Below are positions 8,721 through 19,020 of a DNA stretch of 32,657 bases, in pieces. The stretch is taken from positions 1-32,657 of the forward strand of contig SHNC01000136.1 in NCBI GenBank assembly GCA_004295105.1, given 5' to 3'. Every line of letters starts with the position of its first letter. The first letter of the stretch is position 1. The DNA is from Betaproteobacteria bacterium. GTDB taxonomy: Bacteria > Pseudomonadota > Gammaproteobacteria > Burkholderiales > Rhodocyclaceae. The notes beneath the pieces were generated by a model. It did no database searches, was not told where the DNA came from, and saw only the letters and a program-made list of their open reading frames with translations. The translations under genes were made by a program, and so were the position numbers.

Positions 8721-9534
8721 AGCGCGAGTCCTCACCGCGATCGTTCTTCTTGCTGGCCTGCTGTCCGCCCTGCTGTTGCTGCCCGCGACGGCGTGGCTGC
8801 TGCTTTGTGCGCTGGTATGCGGAGGCGCCGCCTGGGAGTGGGGCGGCCTCGCCGCGTTTGGTCGGCGCGCGCGTGCAGGTCTCGCGCTGGTGTTCGCGCT
8901 GGCCTGCCTCGCGATCGGCTACTGGGCGGGGCTGTCCGGATCCGGCTTGCCGCCGGTCGGCAGCCTGGCCCCTTTCTACGTCGTCAGCGCGCTGTTCTGG
9001 CTCGTTGCGATACCGGCCTGGCTGGCACGCAAGTGGCGCCTCGGCGCGCCATCGCTGGCCGTGCTCGTCGGCCTGATCGTGCTCGTGCCGCCGGCCCTGG
9101 CGCTGGCGCACCTTCGACTCATCGATCCCCGCGTGCTGCTTGCCGCCATGGCAGTCGTGTGGGTGGCCGACATCGCAGCCTACTTTTCCGGGCGGGCCTT
9201 CGGCCGCCACAAGCTTGCCCCGAGCATCAGCCCCGGCAAGACCTGGGAAGGTGCGGCGGGTGCCGCAGTCGGCGTTCTCGTCTTCGGCGTCGTGCTCTCG
9301 GTTTCGCTGAACATCCCGCCCCCGGGTGGGTGGCCAGGCTTGGCCGTGATGCTGATCGCCTACACCGGCATCAGCATCATCGGCGATCTGTTCGAATCCC
9401 TGCTCAAGCGCCAGGCCGGGCTGAAGGACAGCGGCACGTTGCTGCCCGGACACGGCGGCATCCTCGATCGCATCGACAGCCTCACCTCCACGCTGCCCAT
9501 CGCCGGCCTGGTGGCCCTGTGGTGGGCGCGCTAA
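8713..9534 (+). CDS. cdsA: Phosphatidate cytidylyltransferase (CDP-diacylglycerol synthase)
   Basis: CdsA makes CDP-diacylglycerol from phosphatidate and CTP in the inner membrane, the branch point for phosphatidylethanolamine and phosphatidylglycerol. The 273-residue protein has multiple hydrophobic helices starting from the first 30 residues ([19 protein letters not shown]). It ends with the CDS signature [20 protein letters not shown] followed by [31 protein letters not shown] is the other conserved loop. The ATG at 8713 lies within the last codons of uppS. The E. coli enzyme is 285 residues. Confidence 0.96.
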   Translation: MLKARVLTAIVLLAGLLSALLLLPATAWLLLCALVCGGAAWEWGGLAAFGRRARAGLALVFALACLAIGYWAGLSGSGLPPVGSLAPFYVVSALFWLVAIPAWLARKWRLGAPSLAVLVGLIVLVPPALALAHLRLIDPRVLLAAMAVVWVADIAAYFSGRAFGRHKLAPSISPGKTWEGAAGAAVGVLVFGVVLSVSLNIPPPGGWPGLAVMLIAYTGISIIGDLFESLLKRQAGLKDSGTLLPGHGGILDRIDSLTSTLPIAGLVALWWAR

Positions 9535-9551
9535 CCGCTGCCGGGCTTCCA

Positions 9552-10751
9552 ATGTCAATCAATCGTCATCAGCGCCTCACGGTCCTGGGCGCGACCGGGT
9601 CGATCGGCCTCAGCACGCTCGACGTGGTCGCCCGCCATCCCGGGCGTTTTTCCATCTTCGCGCTCACCGCACAACGCCAGACCGACAAGCTGTTGGCGCA
9701 ATGCCTGCAATTTTCGCCCCGGTACGCCGTCCTTGGTGATGCCGCAAGCGTTCCCGTGTTGCAGCGCGCGCTGCACGAGGCCGGCGGCCGCACCGAGGTA
9801 CTGACGGGCGTCGAAGCGCTCGAATTCGTCGCGGCGCACGACGACGTCGACGCGGTGATGGCGGCAATCGTCGGTGCGGCCGGTCTGCGCCCGGCTCTGG
9901 CTGCGGCGCGCGCAGGCAAGAAGCTCATGCTGGCGAATAAGGAGGCTCTGGTCCTGTCGGGCCAACTGTTCATGGACGCCGTCGGTGCCAGCGGCGCGGC
10001 GCTGTTCCCGATCGACAGCGAACACAATGCGATCTTCCAGTCCCTCCCGGCCGGCTATGCGCGCGACCCGCGCGCCGCGGGTGTGCGCCGCATATTGTTG
10101 ACGGCCTCAGGTGGCCCCTTCCGCACGACGCCGGTCGAGGCTCTCCAAGATGTCACGCCGGAACAGGCCTGCGCGCATCCGAACTGGGTCATGGGCCGCA
10201 AGATATCGGTCGATTCGGCGACGATGATGAACAAGGGACTCGAGGTGATCGAGGCGCACTGGCTCTTCGGCACCCCCGCGGAACAGATCGAGGTGGTGGT
10301 GCATCCGCAGAGCGTGATCCACTCCATGGTCGAGTACGTGGATGGTTCGGTAATCGCCCAGCTCGGCAATCCCGACATGCGTACGCCGATCGCGCACGCC
10401 CTGGCCTGGCCCGAACGGATCGATGCCGGGGTCAAGGCGCTCGACCTGTTCGAGATTGCCCGCCTGGATTTCGAGCGCCCCGATCTGGAGCGCTTCCCCT
10501 GCCTGCGTCTGGCCTTCGAGGCGCTGCGCATGGGCGGCAGCGCTCCCGCGGTGCTCAATGCCGCCAACGAGGAGGCGGTTGACGCCTTCCTCGACGGACG
10601 CATCGGTTTCCGACGAATTGCCCAGACCATCGAGGCGACGCTGGAACGCGCCGTCCGGATGCCGGTCGATTCACTCGACGATGTTCTTGCGGCCGACGCC
10701 GTCGCCCGGGAACTCGCACGCCTCGAGATACGCAAGCGACACTTACCATGA
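9552..10751 (+). CDS. dxr: 1-deoxy-D-xylulose 5-phosphate reductoisomerase
   Basis: Dxr (IspC) converts DXP to MEP using NADPH, the committed step of the MEP isoprenoid pathway. The 399-residue protein has the NADPH-binding [15 protein letters not shown] (G13-G19), the metal/substrate residues D155 and E157 in [11 protein letters not shown], and the flexible-loop and active-site stretches [29 protein letters not shown] and NAANEEAV. The start [13 protein letters not shown] lies 17 nt after the cdsA stop with no strong Shine-Dalgarno. The stop overlaps the rseP start as ATGA. Its product stream feeds UppS and the squalene genes hpnCDE. Confidence 0.98.
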   Translation: MSINRHQRLTVLGATGSIGLSTLDVVARHPGRFSIFALTAQRQTDKLLAQCLQFSPRYAVLGDAASVPVLQRALHEAGGRTEVLTGVEALEFVAAHDDVDAVMAAIVGAAGLRPALAAARAGKKLMLANKEALVLSGQLFMDAVGASGAALFPIDSEHNAIFQSLPAGYARDPRAAGVRRILLTASGGPFRTTPVEALQDVTPEQACAHPNWVMGRKISVDSATMMNKGLEVIEAHWLFGTPAEQIEVVVHPQSVIHSMVEYVDGSVIAQLGNPDMRTPIAHALAWPERIDAGVKALDLFEIARLDFERPDLERFPCLRLAFEALRMGGSAPAVLNAANEEAVDAFLDGRIGFRRIAQTIEATLERAVRMPVDSLDDVLAADAVARELARLEIRKRHLP

Positions 10752-12115
10752 ACCTGCTCGACTATCTCATCCCGTTCGCGATCGCGCTCGGCCTCCTGAT
10801 CCTGGTTCATGAACTGGGGCATTACCTGGTGGCCCGCTGGTGCGGGGTGAAGGTCCTGCGGTTCTCCATCGGCTTCGGCAAGCCGCTGCTGGTGCACCGC
10901 GCCGGACGTGACGGCACGGAATGGGCGCTGGCGGCGTTTCCGCTCGGTGGCTATGTGAAGATGCTCGACGAACGCGAAGGCGAGGTTCCGCGTGCCGAAC
11001 TGCATCGCGCCTTCAACCGGCAGAGTGTCTGGCGGCGCTTCGCCATCGTGGCGGCGGGCCCGCTGGCCAACTTCCTGCTGGCCATCGTGCTGTACTGGGG
11101 CATGTTCGTCGTCGGTACGGATGAACTGAGGCCCCGCGTTGCGCTCACCGACACACCGGCCATCGCGGCGGCTGCGGGTATGCGCGACGGCGACCTCGTG
11201 GTCGCCGTCGACGACGAACCGGTGCGGAGTTGGCAGGAGTTGCGCTGGATCCTGCTCAAGCACGCGGTCGACAATCGCCGCGTGGTGCTGCACGTGAGAA
11301 CCTTCGAGGACGTGGATGCCTTCCGCGTACTCGACCTGACCGGCATCGACCTTGACGATGGGGGAACCGACCTCATCGCCCGCATCGGACTGCGTCCGTG
11401 GCGCCCGCACATCCCCGCGGTGATCGGTCGTCTGGTCGAGGGTGGAGCGGCCCAGCGTGCGGGCCTCGCCGTCGGCGACGAGGTCCGGGCGATCGACGGC
11501 GAGGCGATCGCTGGCTGGGCGCAACTGGTCGAACGTGTTCGCCACGCCGCGGGGCGCGAGCTGCGCCTCGACGTGCTGCGCGCCGGCGCGCCACTGAGCC
11601 TTCGCGTGATGCCCGACACGGAGACCGAAAGCGGGATGAAGATCGGTCGCATCGGCGTTGGTGTGGCCGAGCCGATCGGCGCGGACGGACAGGCGATGTT
11701 CGCCGAGGTCCGCTATGGTGTGCTGGAGGGCATGACGAAGGCCGTGCGCCAGACCTGGGAGACCAGCGTGCTGAGTCTGCAGATGATCGGCCGCATGCTG
11801 CTCGGTGAAATCTCGTGGAAGAACCTGTCCGGACCGGTCACCATCGCCGACTATGCGGGGCAGACCGCACAACTCGGCATTGTCCATTATCTGAAGTTCG
11901 TGGCCATGATCAGCATCAGCCTGGGGGTGCTGAACCTGCTGCCCATTCCGGTGCTGGATGGGGGGCATTTACTGTATTATGTGGTCGAAATCATCAAGGG
12001 CGGCCCCATTCCGGAGCGCGTCATGGAGATCGGTCAGCAGATCGGTCTCGCTCTCCTCGTAATGCTGATGGCGTTCGCCTTCTACAACGACATCAACCGA
12101 CTAATTTCCGGCTGA
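10748..12115 (+). CDS. rseP: RIP metalloprotease RseP (site-2 protease)
   Basis: RseP is an intramembrane zinc protease that cuts anti-sigma-E (RseA) after DegS and clears signal-peptide remnants. The 455-residue protein has the zinc motif H21-E-L-G-H25 in its first membrane helix and the third ligand D404 in [11 protein letters not shown]. Two PDZ domains lie between them, near residues 125-215 and 220-300 (the second contains [18 protein letters not shown]). The GFGKPLL membrane-reentrant loop and C-terminal helices are present. Length equals the family (E. coli 450). The start overlaps the dxr stop. Next to bamA and skp, it fits control of outer-membrane protein stress. Confidence 0.97.
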   Translation: MNLLDYLIPFAIALGLLILVHELGHYLVARWCGVKVLRFSIGFGKPLLVHRAGRDGTEWALAAFPLGGYVKMLDEREGEVPRAELHRAFNRQSVWRRFAIVAAGPLANFLLAIVLYWGMFVVGTDELRPRVALTDTPAIAAAAGMRDGDLVVAVDDEPVRSWQELRWILLKHAVDNRRVVLHVRTFEDVDAFRVLDLTGIDLDDGGTDLIARIGLRPWRPHIPAVIGRLVEGGAAQRAGLAVGDEVRAIDGEAIAGWAQLVERVRHAAGRELRLDVLRAGAPLSLRVMPDTETESGMKIGRIGVGVAEPIGADGQAMFAEVRYGVLEGMTKAVRQTWETSVLSLQMIGRMLLGEISWKNLSGPVTIADYAGQTAQLGIVHYLKFVAMISISLGVLNLLPIPVLDGGHLLYYVVEIIKGGPIPERVMEIGQQIGLALLVMLMAFAFYNDINRLISG

Positions 12116-12123
12116 ATATCCGA

Positions 12124-14487
12124 ATGAATCGCAAGCTCCTGCCCGGGCTCGTCATGGCCCTGTTTGCCGCTGCGCCGGCGTTCGCCTTCGAGCCCTTTGT
12201 CGTCAAGGACATCCGGGTCGAAGGAATCCAGCGCACCGAGGCAGGTACCGTGTTCAACTACCTTCCGGTGCGAGTCGGCGACCGCTTCGATGAAGGCCAG
12301 GCGGCGGATGCGATCCGTGCGCTGTTTGCCACCGGCTTCTTCAGCGACGTCCGTATCGAGGCGGAAAACGATGTGATCGTGGTCGTCGTGGATGAGCGTC
12401 CCGCGATCGCGCAGATCGACTTCGTCGGCGTGAAGGAATTCGACAAGGAAGCGCTCAAGAAGGGCTTGCGCGAAGTCGGCCTGGCGGAGTCGCGCATCTT
12501 CGATCGCGCGCTGCTCGAGCGTGCCGAACAGGAACTGAAGCGCCAGTATCTGTCTCGCGGCAAGTACTCGGCGACCATCACCACCACCGTCACGCCGCTC
12601 GAGCGCAACCGCGTCGGCATCAACTTCGCGGTGGACGAGGGCGATGTCGCCAAGATTCGCGAGATCAGGATCATCGGCGCAAAGGCCTTCGACGCGGACG
12701 ACCTGGTTGACCAGATGCAACTCACCACGCCGGGCTGGCTGACCTGGTACACCAAGAATGACCAGTACTCACGCCAGAAGCTGTCGGCAGACCTCGAGAC
12801 CCTGCGTTCCTACTACCTGAACCGCGGCTACCTCGATTTCAACATCGACTCCACCCAGGTTTCGATCACCCCGGACAAGAAGGACATCTACATCACGCTG
12901 AACATCACTGAAGGCGAGCAGTATTCGGTGACCGGCGTGCGCTTCACCGGTGACCTGATCCTGCCCGAATCGGAATACCTGGCGCTCGCCAAGATCAAGC
13001 CGGGCGAGACTTTCTCGCGCGAGAAGCTGACCGAGACGACCAAGGCCATCACCGATCGGCTCGGCAACGAAGGCTATGCCTTCGCCAACGTGAACGCCGC
13101 ACCGGAAGTAGACAAGGATAAGCGCCAGGTCGCCTTCACCATCTTCGTAGATCCGGGCCGTCGCGTTTATGTGCGCCGCATCAACGTCGGTGGTAACACC
13201 AAGTCGCGCGATGAGGTCGTGCGCCGCGAGATGCGTCAGATGGAAGGCGCCTGGTACGACGCCGCCGCCATCAACAAGTCGCGCACGCGTGTCGATCGGC
13301 TCGGTTTCTTCGACGAGGTCACGGTGGAGACGCCGGCGGTGCCGGGCACGACCGACCAGGTCGACGTCAACTTCAACGTGAAGGAGCGCCCGACCGGCAA
13401 CCTGATGCTGGGTGCCGGCTTCTCGAGTTCCGACAAGGTGGTGCTGTCGGCCTCGATCTCGCAGCAGAACCTGTTCGGCAGCGGCAACGCGCTGACCTTG
13501 GGCCTGAACACGAGCCGCTCCGGTCGCACGCTTGCCCTGTCGTTCACCAACCCGTACTACACGGTCGATGGCGTCAGCCTCGGCTGGGATCTGTACCACC
13601 GCACCTACGATCCGACCGAAAGCTATACGGTGTCGCCCTACAAGACGGTATCGACCGGCGCTGGGCTTCGCCTCGGCTACCCGATTGCGGAAGACGACCA
13701 GATCAACTTCGGCCTGACGGTCGACCGTACGCGAGTGACCACGTTCACGGACAGCCCGCTGCGGTACAAGGAGTTCTGCGTTGACTTCGGTTGCAGCGCC
13801 GGCAGCGCGGATCCCTCCGACCCCAGCTATGGCGTGGGTGACGTGACGGTGAACAGCCTGCTGTTCAGCGCCGGCTGGGCGCGAGACACCCGTGACAGTG
13901 CGATCTACCCGCGCAAGGGCGTGTACCAGCGCGTGTATGGCGAGGCGGCGATCCCGCCAGGAAAGCTCAAGTACGCCAAGCTCAACTACCAGTACCAGCA
14001 CTGGTTCCCGTTCGGCCGCGACTACGCGCTGATGGTAAACGGCGACGTGGGCTGGGCGAAGGGTTTCGCCGACAAGCCGGTACCGTTCTACAAGAACTTC
14101 TACGTCGGCGGCATCGGCTCGGTTCGCGGCTACGAGCAGAGCTCGATCGGCGCCAAGTTCCGTGACACTGACGGCGACCTGACGTCGACGGGGGGCACGC
14201 GCAAACTGGTGGGCAACGCGGAATTCTATTTCCCGCTGCCGGGCTCGGGCACCGATCGCTCCTTCCGCGTTTCGGCCTTTTTCGACGCGGGCTATGTCTG
14301 GGGCAACGACCCGGACACCGGCAAGGAGGAAAAGATCAGCCTGAGCGACTTGCGCTACAGCACCGGGCTCGCCTTCTCCTGGAGTTCGCCGGTGGGGCCC
14401 TTGAAGTTCAGCCTCGGTTTTCCGCTCAAGAAGGAAAAGGACGATCAGACACAGCGCTTCCAGTTCCAGCTCGGCAGCGTGTTCTGA
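12124..14487 (+). CDS. bamA: Outer membrane protein assembly factor BamA
   Basis: BamA is the Omp85 core of the BAM complex that folds and inserts beta-barrel proteins. The 787-residue precursor has a clear signal peptide (MNRKLLPGLVMALFAAAPAFA, cut before FEPF). Five POTRA repeats follow over about residues 22-420, each opening with patterns such as VKDIRVEGIQR and VRRINVGGNTKSRDEVVRRE. The C-terminal 16-strand barrel has the loop-6 VRGYE motif (SVRGYEQSSIG) and ends in a terminal Phe (FQLGSVF), the usual outer-membrane C-signal. E. coli BamA is 810 residues. The ATG at 12124 lies 8 nt after rseP with weak ribosome-binding signal, so coupling to rseP is likely. skp follows, supplying its chaperone. 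Confidence 0.97.
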   Translation: MNRKLLPGLVMALFAAAPAFAFEPFVVKDIRVEGIQRTEAGTVFNYLPVRVGDRFDEGQAADAIRALFATGFFSDVRIEAENDVIVVVVDERPAIAQIDFVGVKEFDKEALKKGLREVGLAESRIFDRALLERAEQELKRQYLSRGKYSATITTTVTPLERNRVGINFAVDEGDVAKIREIRIIGAKAFDADDLVDQMQLTTPGWLTWYTKNDQYSRQKLSADLETLRSYYLNRGYLDFNIDSTQVSITPDKKDIYITLNITEGEQYSVTGVRFTGDLILPESEYLALAKIKPGETFSREKLTETTKAITDRLGNEGYAFANVNAAPEVDKDKRQVAFTIFVDPGRRVYVRRINVGGNTKSRDEVVRREMRQMEGAWYDAAAINKSRTRVDRLGFFDEVTVETPAVPGTTDQVDVNFNVKERPTGNLMLGAGFSSSDKVVLSASISQQNLFGSGNALTLGLNTSRSGRTLALSFTNPYYTVDGVSLGWDLYHRTYDPTESYTVSPYKTVSTGAGLRLGYPIAEDDQINFGLTVDRTRVTTFTDSPLRYKEFCVDFGCSAGSADPSDPSYGVGDVTVNSLLFSAGWARDTRDSAIYPRKGVYQRVYGEAAIPPGKLKYAKLNYQYQHWFPFGRDYALMVNGDVGWAKGFADKPVPFYKNFYVGGIGSVRGYEQSSIGAKFRDTDGDLTSTGGTRKLVGNAEFYFPLPGSGTDRSFRVSAFFDAGYVWGNDPDTGKEEKISLSDLRYSTGLAFSWSSPVGPLKFSLGFPLKKEKDDQTQRFQFQLGSVF

Positions 14488-14522
14488 TAACGTCCGCGAA
14501 AGCGTAATTTCTGGAGATTCTT

Positions 14523-15023
14523 GTGAAAGTCAGCACCCTCACTCTCGTTGCAGCGGCCTTGGTCGGGTTTTCCCAGACTGCAATGGCAGAAACCAAGATC
14601 GGTTTCGTCAATTCGGATCGCGTGATGCGCGAGGCCGGGCCGGCGGTGCGCGCGCAGCAGCGACTGGAGAAGGAATTCGAGAAGCGCGACCAGGAGTTGC
14701 AGCGCATGGCCAAGGACCTGCAGGCCATGCAGGAAGACCTCGAGCGTAACGGTGCGACAATGGCCGAAAGCGACCGCCGCACCAAGGAGCGGTCTTTCAA
14801 TGATCTCAACCGCGACTTCCAGCGCAAGCAGCGCGAGTTCCGTGAGGATCTGAACCAGCGTCGCAACGAGGAACTGGCCTCGGTCCTCGAGCGTGCCAAT
14901 CGCTCCGTCAAGCAGATCGCCGAAGCCGAGAAGTTCGACATCATCTTCCAGGAAGCGGTATACGCCAGCCCGCGCATCGACATCACCGACAAGGTCATCA
15001 AGGCCCTGTCCGAAACCAAGTAA
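14523..15023 (+). CDS. skp: Periplasmic chaperone Skp/OmpH
   Basis: Skp is a trimeric periplasmic holdase that carries unfolded outer-membrane proteins to BAM. The 166-residue precursor has a signal peptide ending QTAMA before ETKIGFVNSDRVMREAG, the standard first beta strand of the OmpH family. A long charged helix-rich segment follows (about residues 45-125, many Glu, Lys, Arg, Gln), forming the tentacle hairpin. The C-terminus returns to DIIFQEAVYASPRIDITDKVIKAL, which closes the trimer body. The start is GTG at 14523 with CTGGAG 8-9 nt upstream. It lies 35 nt after bamA and 15 nt before lpxD. Confidence 0.95.
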   Translation: MKVSTLTLVAAALVGFSQTAMAETKIGFVNSDRVMREAGPAVRAQQRLEKEFEKRDQELQRMAKDLQAMQEDLERNGATMAESDRRTKERSFNDLNRDFQRKQREFREDLNQRRNEELASVLERANRSVKQIAEAEKFDIIFQEAVYASPRIDITDKVIKALSETK

Positions 15024-15038
15024 GCAGCGGATTCGGGC

Positions 15039-16073
15039 ATGTTCCGGCTCGATGAACTCGTTGCGCGCCTGGGAGGCGAGTTGGTCGGTGATGGCAGCAT
15101 CGCCGTGCGCCGCGTCGCCACGCTCGATCAGGCGGGCGAGGGCGATCTGGCCTTCCTCGCCAATCCCAAGTATCTGTCGCGACTGAAGGCCAGCCAGGCA
15201 GCCGCAGTCATCGTCGCTCACAAGGCGCGCGACGCCGTGACCGACCGCCCGCGCATCGTCACCGACGACCCCTATCTTTATTACGCGCGCGTTTCCGCCC
15301 TCTTCAACCCGCCGCCGGCACCCGTTGCGGGTGTGCATGCGCTGGCGGTCGTGTCGTCCCCCGTGCCGGCCTCGGTGCAGGTCGATGCCGGTGCAGTTGT
15401 CGGAGCCGACGTGATCATCGGCGAGCGCGTGGTGATCGGCGCCGGGTGCAGCGTCGGCGAGGGCGTCCGCATCGGCGCGGGCACCCGGCTCGCGCCTCGC
15501 GTCGTTGTCTATGCGGGCACGGTCATCGGCGAGAACTGCATCGTGCATTCCGGTGCGGTCATCGGCTCGGACGGCTTCGGCTTCGCGCGCGAGAAGAATG
15601 GTCGCTGGGTCAAGATTCCGCAGATGGGGCGGGTCGTGATCGGCGACGATGTGGAGATCGGCGCCAACACCACCATCGACCGTGGCGCGCTCGACGACAC
15701 CGTGATCGGACGCGGAGCCAAGCTCGACAATCAGATCCAGATCGCACACAACGTGCAGATCGGCGAGGACACCGCGATCGCCGGCTGTGTCGGCATCGCC
15801 GGCAGTACCACGATCGGTGCGCGCTGCATGATCGCGGGGGGCGTCGGCATTGCAGGCCACCTCACCATCGTCGACGACGTCGTGGTATCGGCCGCCACGG
15901 TGGTGGTGAAGTCCATCCACAAACCTGGGGTCTATACTTCGACCCTGCCGCTGCAATCCCATGCCGACTGGGTGAAGAACTTTTCCCACCTGCGTCATCT
16001 CGATGCCCTGGCCGACCGCATCCGGGCACTGGAGCAGGACGTGCAGCGCCTTTCCGACAAGAATCCAGGCTGA
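15039..16073 (+). CDS. lpxD: UDP-3-O-(3-hydroxyacyl)glucosamine N-acyltransferase
   Basis: LpxD adds the second 3-hydroxyacyl chain (N-linked) to UDP-3-O-acyl-glucosamine, the third step of lipid A synthesis. The 344-residue protein has the N-terminal uridine-binding domain ([20 protein letters not shown]; residues about 1-100). A left-handed beta-helix of hexapeptide repeats ([24 protein letters not shown]) covers about residues 105-300. Catalytic H237 lies in [13 protein letters not shown]-terminal helix (about residues 310-344) completes the trimer. The ATG at 15039 gives the conserved start [14 protein letters not shown]. The gene is 5 nt upstream of fabZ. Confidence 0.97.
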   Translation: MFRLDELVARLGGELVGDGSIAVRRVATLDQAGEGDLAFLANPKYLSRLKASQAAAVIVAHKARDAVTDRPRIVTDDPYLYYARVSALFNPPPAPVAGVHALAVVSSPVPASVQVDAGAVVGADVIIGERVVIGAGCSVGEGVRIGAGTRLAPRVVVYAGTVIGENCIVHSGAVIGSDGFGFAREKNGRWVKIPQMGRVVIGDDVEIGANTTIDRGALDDTVIGRGAKLDNQIQIAHNVQIGEDTAIAGCVGIAGSTTIGARCMIAGGVGIAGHLTIVDDVVVSAATVVVKSIHKPGVYTSTLPLQSHADWVKNFSHLRHLDALADRIRALEQDVQRLSDKNPG

Positions 16074-16078
16074 CAATC

Positions 16079-16513
16079 ATGGACATCAACGAAATCCTCC
16101 AGTACCTGCCGCACCGCTATCCATTCCTGCTGGTGGATCGCGTGCTGGAGATCGAACCTGGCAGCCGCATCCTGGCCTTGAAGAACGTGACGATGAACGA
16201 GCCGTTCTTTCCGGGTCATTTCCCGCACCACCCGGTGATGCCCGGCGTTCTGATCATCGAGGCGATGGCGCAGGCTGCTGCGCTGCTGTCGTTCAAGAGC
16301 ACGGGTGTGAAGCCGGACGAGAACAGCGTGGTGTATTTCGCCGGCATCGACAACGTGCGCTTCAAGCGCCCGGTGGTGCCCGGCGATCAGTTGCTGTTCG
16401 ACATGACCATCACCCATGCGAAGCGCAACATCTACAAATACAAGGGTGTGGCGCGCGTCGGCGACGAGGTCGCCACCGAAGCCGAACTGATGTGCGCGAT
16501 CAAGAACCTATGA
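16079..16513 (+). CDS. fabZ: 3-hydroxyacyl-[ACP] dehydratase FabZ
   Basis: FabZ dehydrates 3-hydroxyacyl-ACP in fatty-acid synthesis and so competes with LpxA and LpxD for the same substrate. The 144-residue hotdog-fold protein has the [14 protein letters not shown]-terminus and the active-site pair H47 (FFPGHFP) and E61 ([10 protein letters not shown]), equivalent to H54 and E68 in E. coli. It also has the C-terminal [11 protein letters not shown] stretch. Start is the ATG at 16079. The stop overlaps the lpxA start as ATGA, which ties output of competing enzymes together. Confidence 0.97.
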   Translation: MDINEILQYLPHRYPFLLVDRVLEIEPGSRILALKNVTMNEPFFPGHFPHHPVMPGVLIIEAMAQAAALLSFKSTGVKPDENSVVYFAGIDNVRFKRPVVPGDQLLFDMTITHAKRNIYKYKGVARVGDEVATEAELMCAIKNL

Positions 16514-17280
16514 TCCACCCGACCGCCATCGTCCATCCCGGGGCCCGTCTCGGCGCGAACGTCGAGGTCGGCGCGTATTCGTTGGTCGGCGAGCATGTCG
16601 AGATCGGAGACGGCACGCGCATCGGGCCGCACGTGGTGATCGAGGGGCATACCCGGATCGGTCGCGACAACGAGATTTTCCAGTTCTGCTCGATCGGCGC
16701 ACAGCCGCAGGACAAGAAGTACGATGCCGAGCCGACCCGGCTCGAGATCGGCGACCGCAACACGATCCGCGAATTCTGCTCGTTCAACGTCGGCACAAGC
16801 CAGGACGCGCATGTCACTCGCATCGGCAACGACAACTGGATCATGGCCTACGTGCACGTCGCGCACGATTGCCATGTCGGCGACAACACGATCTTCGCCA
16901 ACAACGCCACGTTGGCGGGGCATGTACACGTTGGGGACTGGGCCATCCTGGGCGGCTTCACCGGCGTACATCAATTCTGCCGCGTCGGGGCGCACAGTTT
17001 CTGCGGCGTCGGCACAGTGCTGTTGCAGGATCTGCCGCCCTTCGTGACTGTGTCGGGCAACCCGGCCAAGCCGCACGGCATCAACAGCGAAGGTCTGAAG
17101 CGCCGCGGTTACTCGGCCGACGGCATCGCGGCGATCAAGCGCGCCTACCGGGCGTTGTACCGATCCGGCCTGTCGCTCGACGAGGCACGCCAGCGCGTCG
17201 CCGAGATCGCGGTGACGCAGTCCGAGGTGGCGCCGTTCGCGGAGTTCATCGCCGAATCCGGGCGCGGCATCGTCCGCTGA
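16510..17280 (+). CDS. lpxA: UDP-N-acetylglucosamine O-acyltransferase
   Basis: LpxA transfers a 3-hydroxyacyl chain from ACP to the 3-OH of UDP-GlcNAc, the first lipid A step. The 256-residue protein is a trimeric left-handed beta-helix with hexapeptide repeats from residue 1, the general-base H119 in VHVAHDC (E. coli H125), and the C-terminal helical domain ([14 protein letters not shown] onward). Its length is close to the E. coli enzyme (262). By ungapped alignment with E. coli around GAH..., the acyl-chain ruler residue (E. coli G173) is V167 here. That suggests a chain shorter than C14. The [11 protein letters not shown] loop is as in other betaproteobacteria rather than the enteric IRESVTIHRGT. 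Confidence 0.97.
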   Translation: MIHPTAIVHPGARLGANVEVGAYSLVGEHVEIGDGTRIGPHVVIEGHTRIGRDNEIFQFCSIGAQPQDKKYDAEPTRLEIGDRNTIREFCSFNVGTSQDAHVTRIGNDNWIMAYVHVAHDCHVGDNTIFANNATLAGHVHVGDWAILGGFTGVHQFCRVGAHSFCGVGTVLLQDLPPFVTVSGNPAKPHGINSEGLKRRGYSADGIAAIKRAYRALYRSGLSLDEARQRVAEIAVTQSEVAPFAEFIAESGRGIVR

Positions 17281-17284
17281 CGCC

Positions 17285-18460
17285 ATGGCCGTGCGGATTG
17301 CCATGGTTGCCGGAGAGGCCTCCGGTGACCTCCTTGCCAGCCACCTGATCCGCGCGATCAAGCGCCATCTTCCGGATGCCGAGTTCTTCGGCATCGGTGG
17401 TCCCAAGATGCAGGCCGAGGGCTTCGACGCGCGCTGGCCGTGCGAGCTGCTCGCGGTGCATGGCTATGTCGATGCGCTGAAGCGTTACCGCGAGCTGTCG
17501 GGCATCCGCAAAACCCTGCTGTCGCAGATCCGGCGCGAGCGTCCGGCGGCGTTCATCGGTGTCGATGCACCCGACTTCAACCTGTGGCTCGAGGGCAAGG
17601 TCAGGGGGGCGGGCATGCCAGCGATCCATTTCGTCAGCCCGTCGATCTGGGCGTGGCGGGGCGGCCGCATCAAGCACATCGCGCGTTCGGTGACGCGCAT
17701 GTTGTGCCTCTTTCCCTTCGAGCCGCAGATCTACGAGCGCGCTGGCGTTCCAGTCAGCTACGTCGGTCACCCGCTGGCCGACGTCTTTCCGCTGAATCCC
17801 GATCGGGCCGCAGCGCGCGAGTTGCTCGGTCTGAGCCCCGAACGCAAGGTGATCGCACTGCTGCCGGGCAGTCGACAATCGGAAGTGCGTAACCTCGCCG
17901 ATACCTACATCACCACCGCCAAGCTGCTGCTGACGCGCCGATCAGACATCGCGTTCCTGGTCCCACTGGCGACGCGCGAGACGCGGGCGCTGTTCGAGGA
18001 GGCGATGCGTCGCAACGACGCAGGCGAACTGCCGATCCGCATGTTGTTCGGCCACGCGGTGGATGCGATGACGGCGGCCGATGCCGTCCTCGTGGCGAGC
18101 GGGACCGCCAGTCTGGAGGCCGCACTGCTCAAGCGCCCGATGGTGATCACCTATCGCATCGGCAAGTGGCAGTACCGGCTGATGAAGCGCCTCGCCTATC
18201 TGCCATGGGTCGGGTTGCCGAATATCCTGTGCAACGAAACCATCGTGCCCGAGCTGCTCCAGAACGACGCATCGCCCGACAAGCTGGCCGACGCCCTGGA
18301 GGGCTGGTTGTCCGATGCCGCCGCGGTCGGGCGCCTGGTCGAGCGCTTCACCGAACTGCACCTCACGCTGCGGCAGGACACCGCGGAGAAGGCGGCCGCT
18401 GCCATCCTGCCCTACCTGACCGGAAGCGCCGAATGGAATTTCTCGAAGCAGCCGGCCTGA
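17285..18460 (+). CDS. lpxB: Lipid-A-disaccharide synthase
   Basis: LpxB joins UDP-2,3-diacylglucosamine and lipid X into the lipid A disaccharide. The 391-residue GT19 glycosyltransferase has the N-terminal [18 protein letters not shown] signature, [37 protein letters not shown] sequence ([18 protein letters not shown]) and YVGHPLAD. The C-terminal nucleotide-sugar half has [10 protein letters not shown] and [20 protein letters not shown]. The ATG at 17285 is 4 nt after the lpxA stop. The last 28 nt overlap the start of rnhB. LpxH is not in the window. Confidence 0.97.
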   Translation: MAVRIAMVAGEASGDLLASHLIRAIKRHLPDAEFFGIGGPKMQAEGFDARWPCELLAVHGYVDALKRYRELSGIRKTLLSQIRRERPAAFIGVDAPDFNLWLEGKVRGAGMPAIHFVSPSIWAWRGGRIKHIARSVTRMLCLFPFEPQIYERAGVPVSYVGHPLADVFPLNPDRAAARELLGLSPERKVIALLPGSRQSEVRNLADTYITTAKLLLTRRSDIAFLVPLATRETRALFEEAMRRNDAGELPIRMLFGHAVDAMTAADAVLVASGTASLEAALLKRPMVITYRIGKWQYRLMKRLAYLPWVGLPNILCNETIVPELLQNDASPDKLADALEGWLSDAAAVGRLVERFTELHLTLRQDTAEKAAAAILPYLTGSAEWNFSKQPA

Positions 18461-19020
18461 TCTGCGGAGTCGACGAAGCGGGCCGAGGCCCGCTGTGCGG
18501 CCCCGTCGTCGCGGCGGCGGTGATCCTCGACCCCGCGCGGCCGATCGACGGCCTTGCCGACTCCAAGAAACTCTCGGAACGCGCCCGCGAGCGGCTCGCC
18601 CCGCTGATCCGCGAGCGCGCGCTGGCTTGGGCGGTCGCGGAAGCCTCGGTGGAGGAGATCGACCGCCTCAACATCCTGCACGCGACGATGCTGGCCATGC
18701 AGCGCGCGGTCGCCGCACTCGCGCGAGCGCCGCACGAGGTCCGCGTCGACGGCAACCGCTGCCCGGTGCTGCCCTATCCCGCACGTGCCATCGTCAAGGG
18801 CGATGCCACCGAGCCGGCGATTTCGGCCGCTTCCATCCTGGCCAAGACAGCGCGCGATCACGCCATGCGGCTGCTCGATTGCGCCTTCCCGCACTACGGG
18901 CTCGCCGCCCACAAGGGGTACCCGACTGCAGCCCACCTTGCCGCGATCGAGCGTCATGGCGTCGCCGATTTCTCCCGTCGCAGTTTCGCGCCTATACGCC
19001 GCATCCTCGAATCGCGATGA
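18433..19020 (+). CDS. rnhB: Ribonuclease HII
   Basis: RNase HII nicks DNA 5' of embedded ribonucleotides and degrades RNA in hybrids. The 195-residue protein has the catalytic D14-E15 in [30 protein letters not shown]106 in VDGNRCP and D124 in KGDA, and the [12 protein letters not shown] stretch. The ATG at 18433 is the only start that keeps the N-terminal strand. It lies inside lpxB, giving a 28-nt overlap, and is preceded by GGAAG. The stop overlaps the next gene's start as ATGA. The lpxB-rnhB order is conserved in proteobacteria. Confidence 0.97.
   Translation: MEFLEAAGLICGVDEAGRGPLCGPVVAAAVILDPARPIDGLADSKKLSERARERLAPLIRERALAWAVAEASVEEIDRLNILHATMLAMQRAVAALARAPHEVRVDGNRCPVLPYPARAIVKGDATEPAISAASILAKTARDHAMRLLDCAFPHYGLAAHKGYPTAAHLAAIERHGVADFSRRSFAPIRRILESR

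Noticed and set aside
10055..11968. A 637-codon minus-strand frame across dxr and rseP
   Set aside because: It spans two confidently identified genes and its translation has no domain-like pattern.
14445..16076. A 543-codon minus-strand frame opposite skp and lpxD, with repetitive Asp/His/Ala sequence
   Set aside because: The repeats are the mirror image of the hexapeptide repeats of LpxD, not a real repeat protein.
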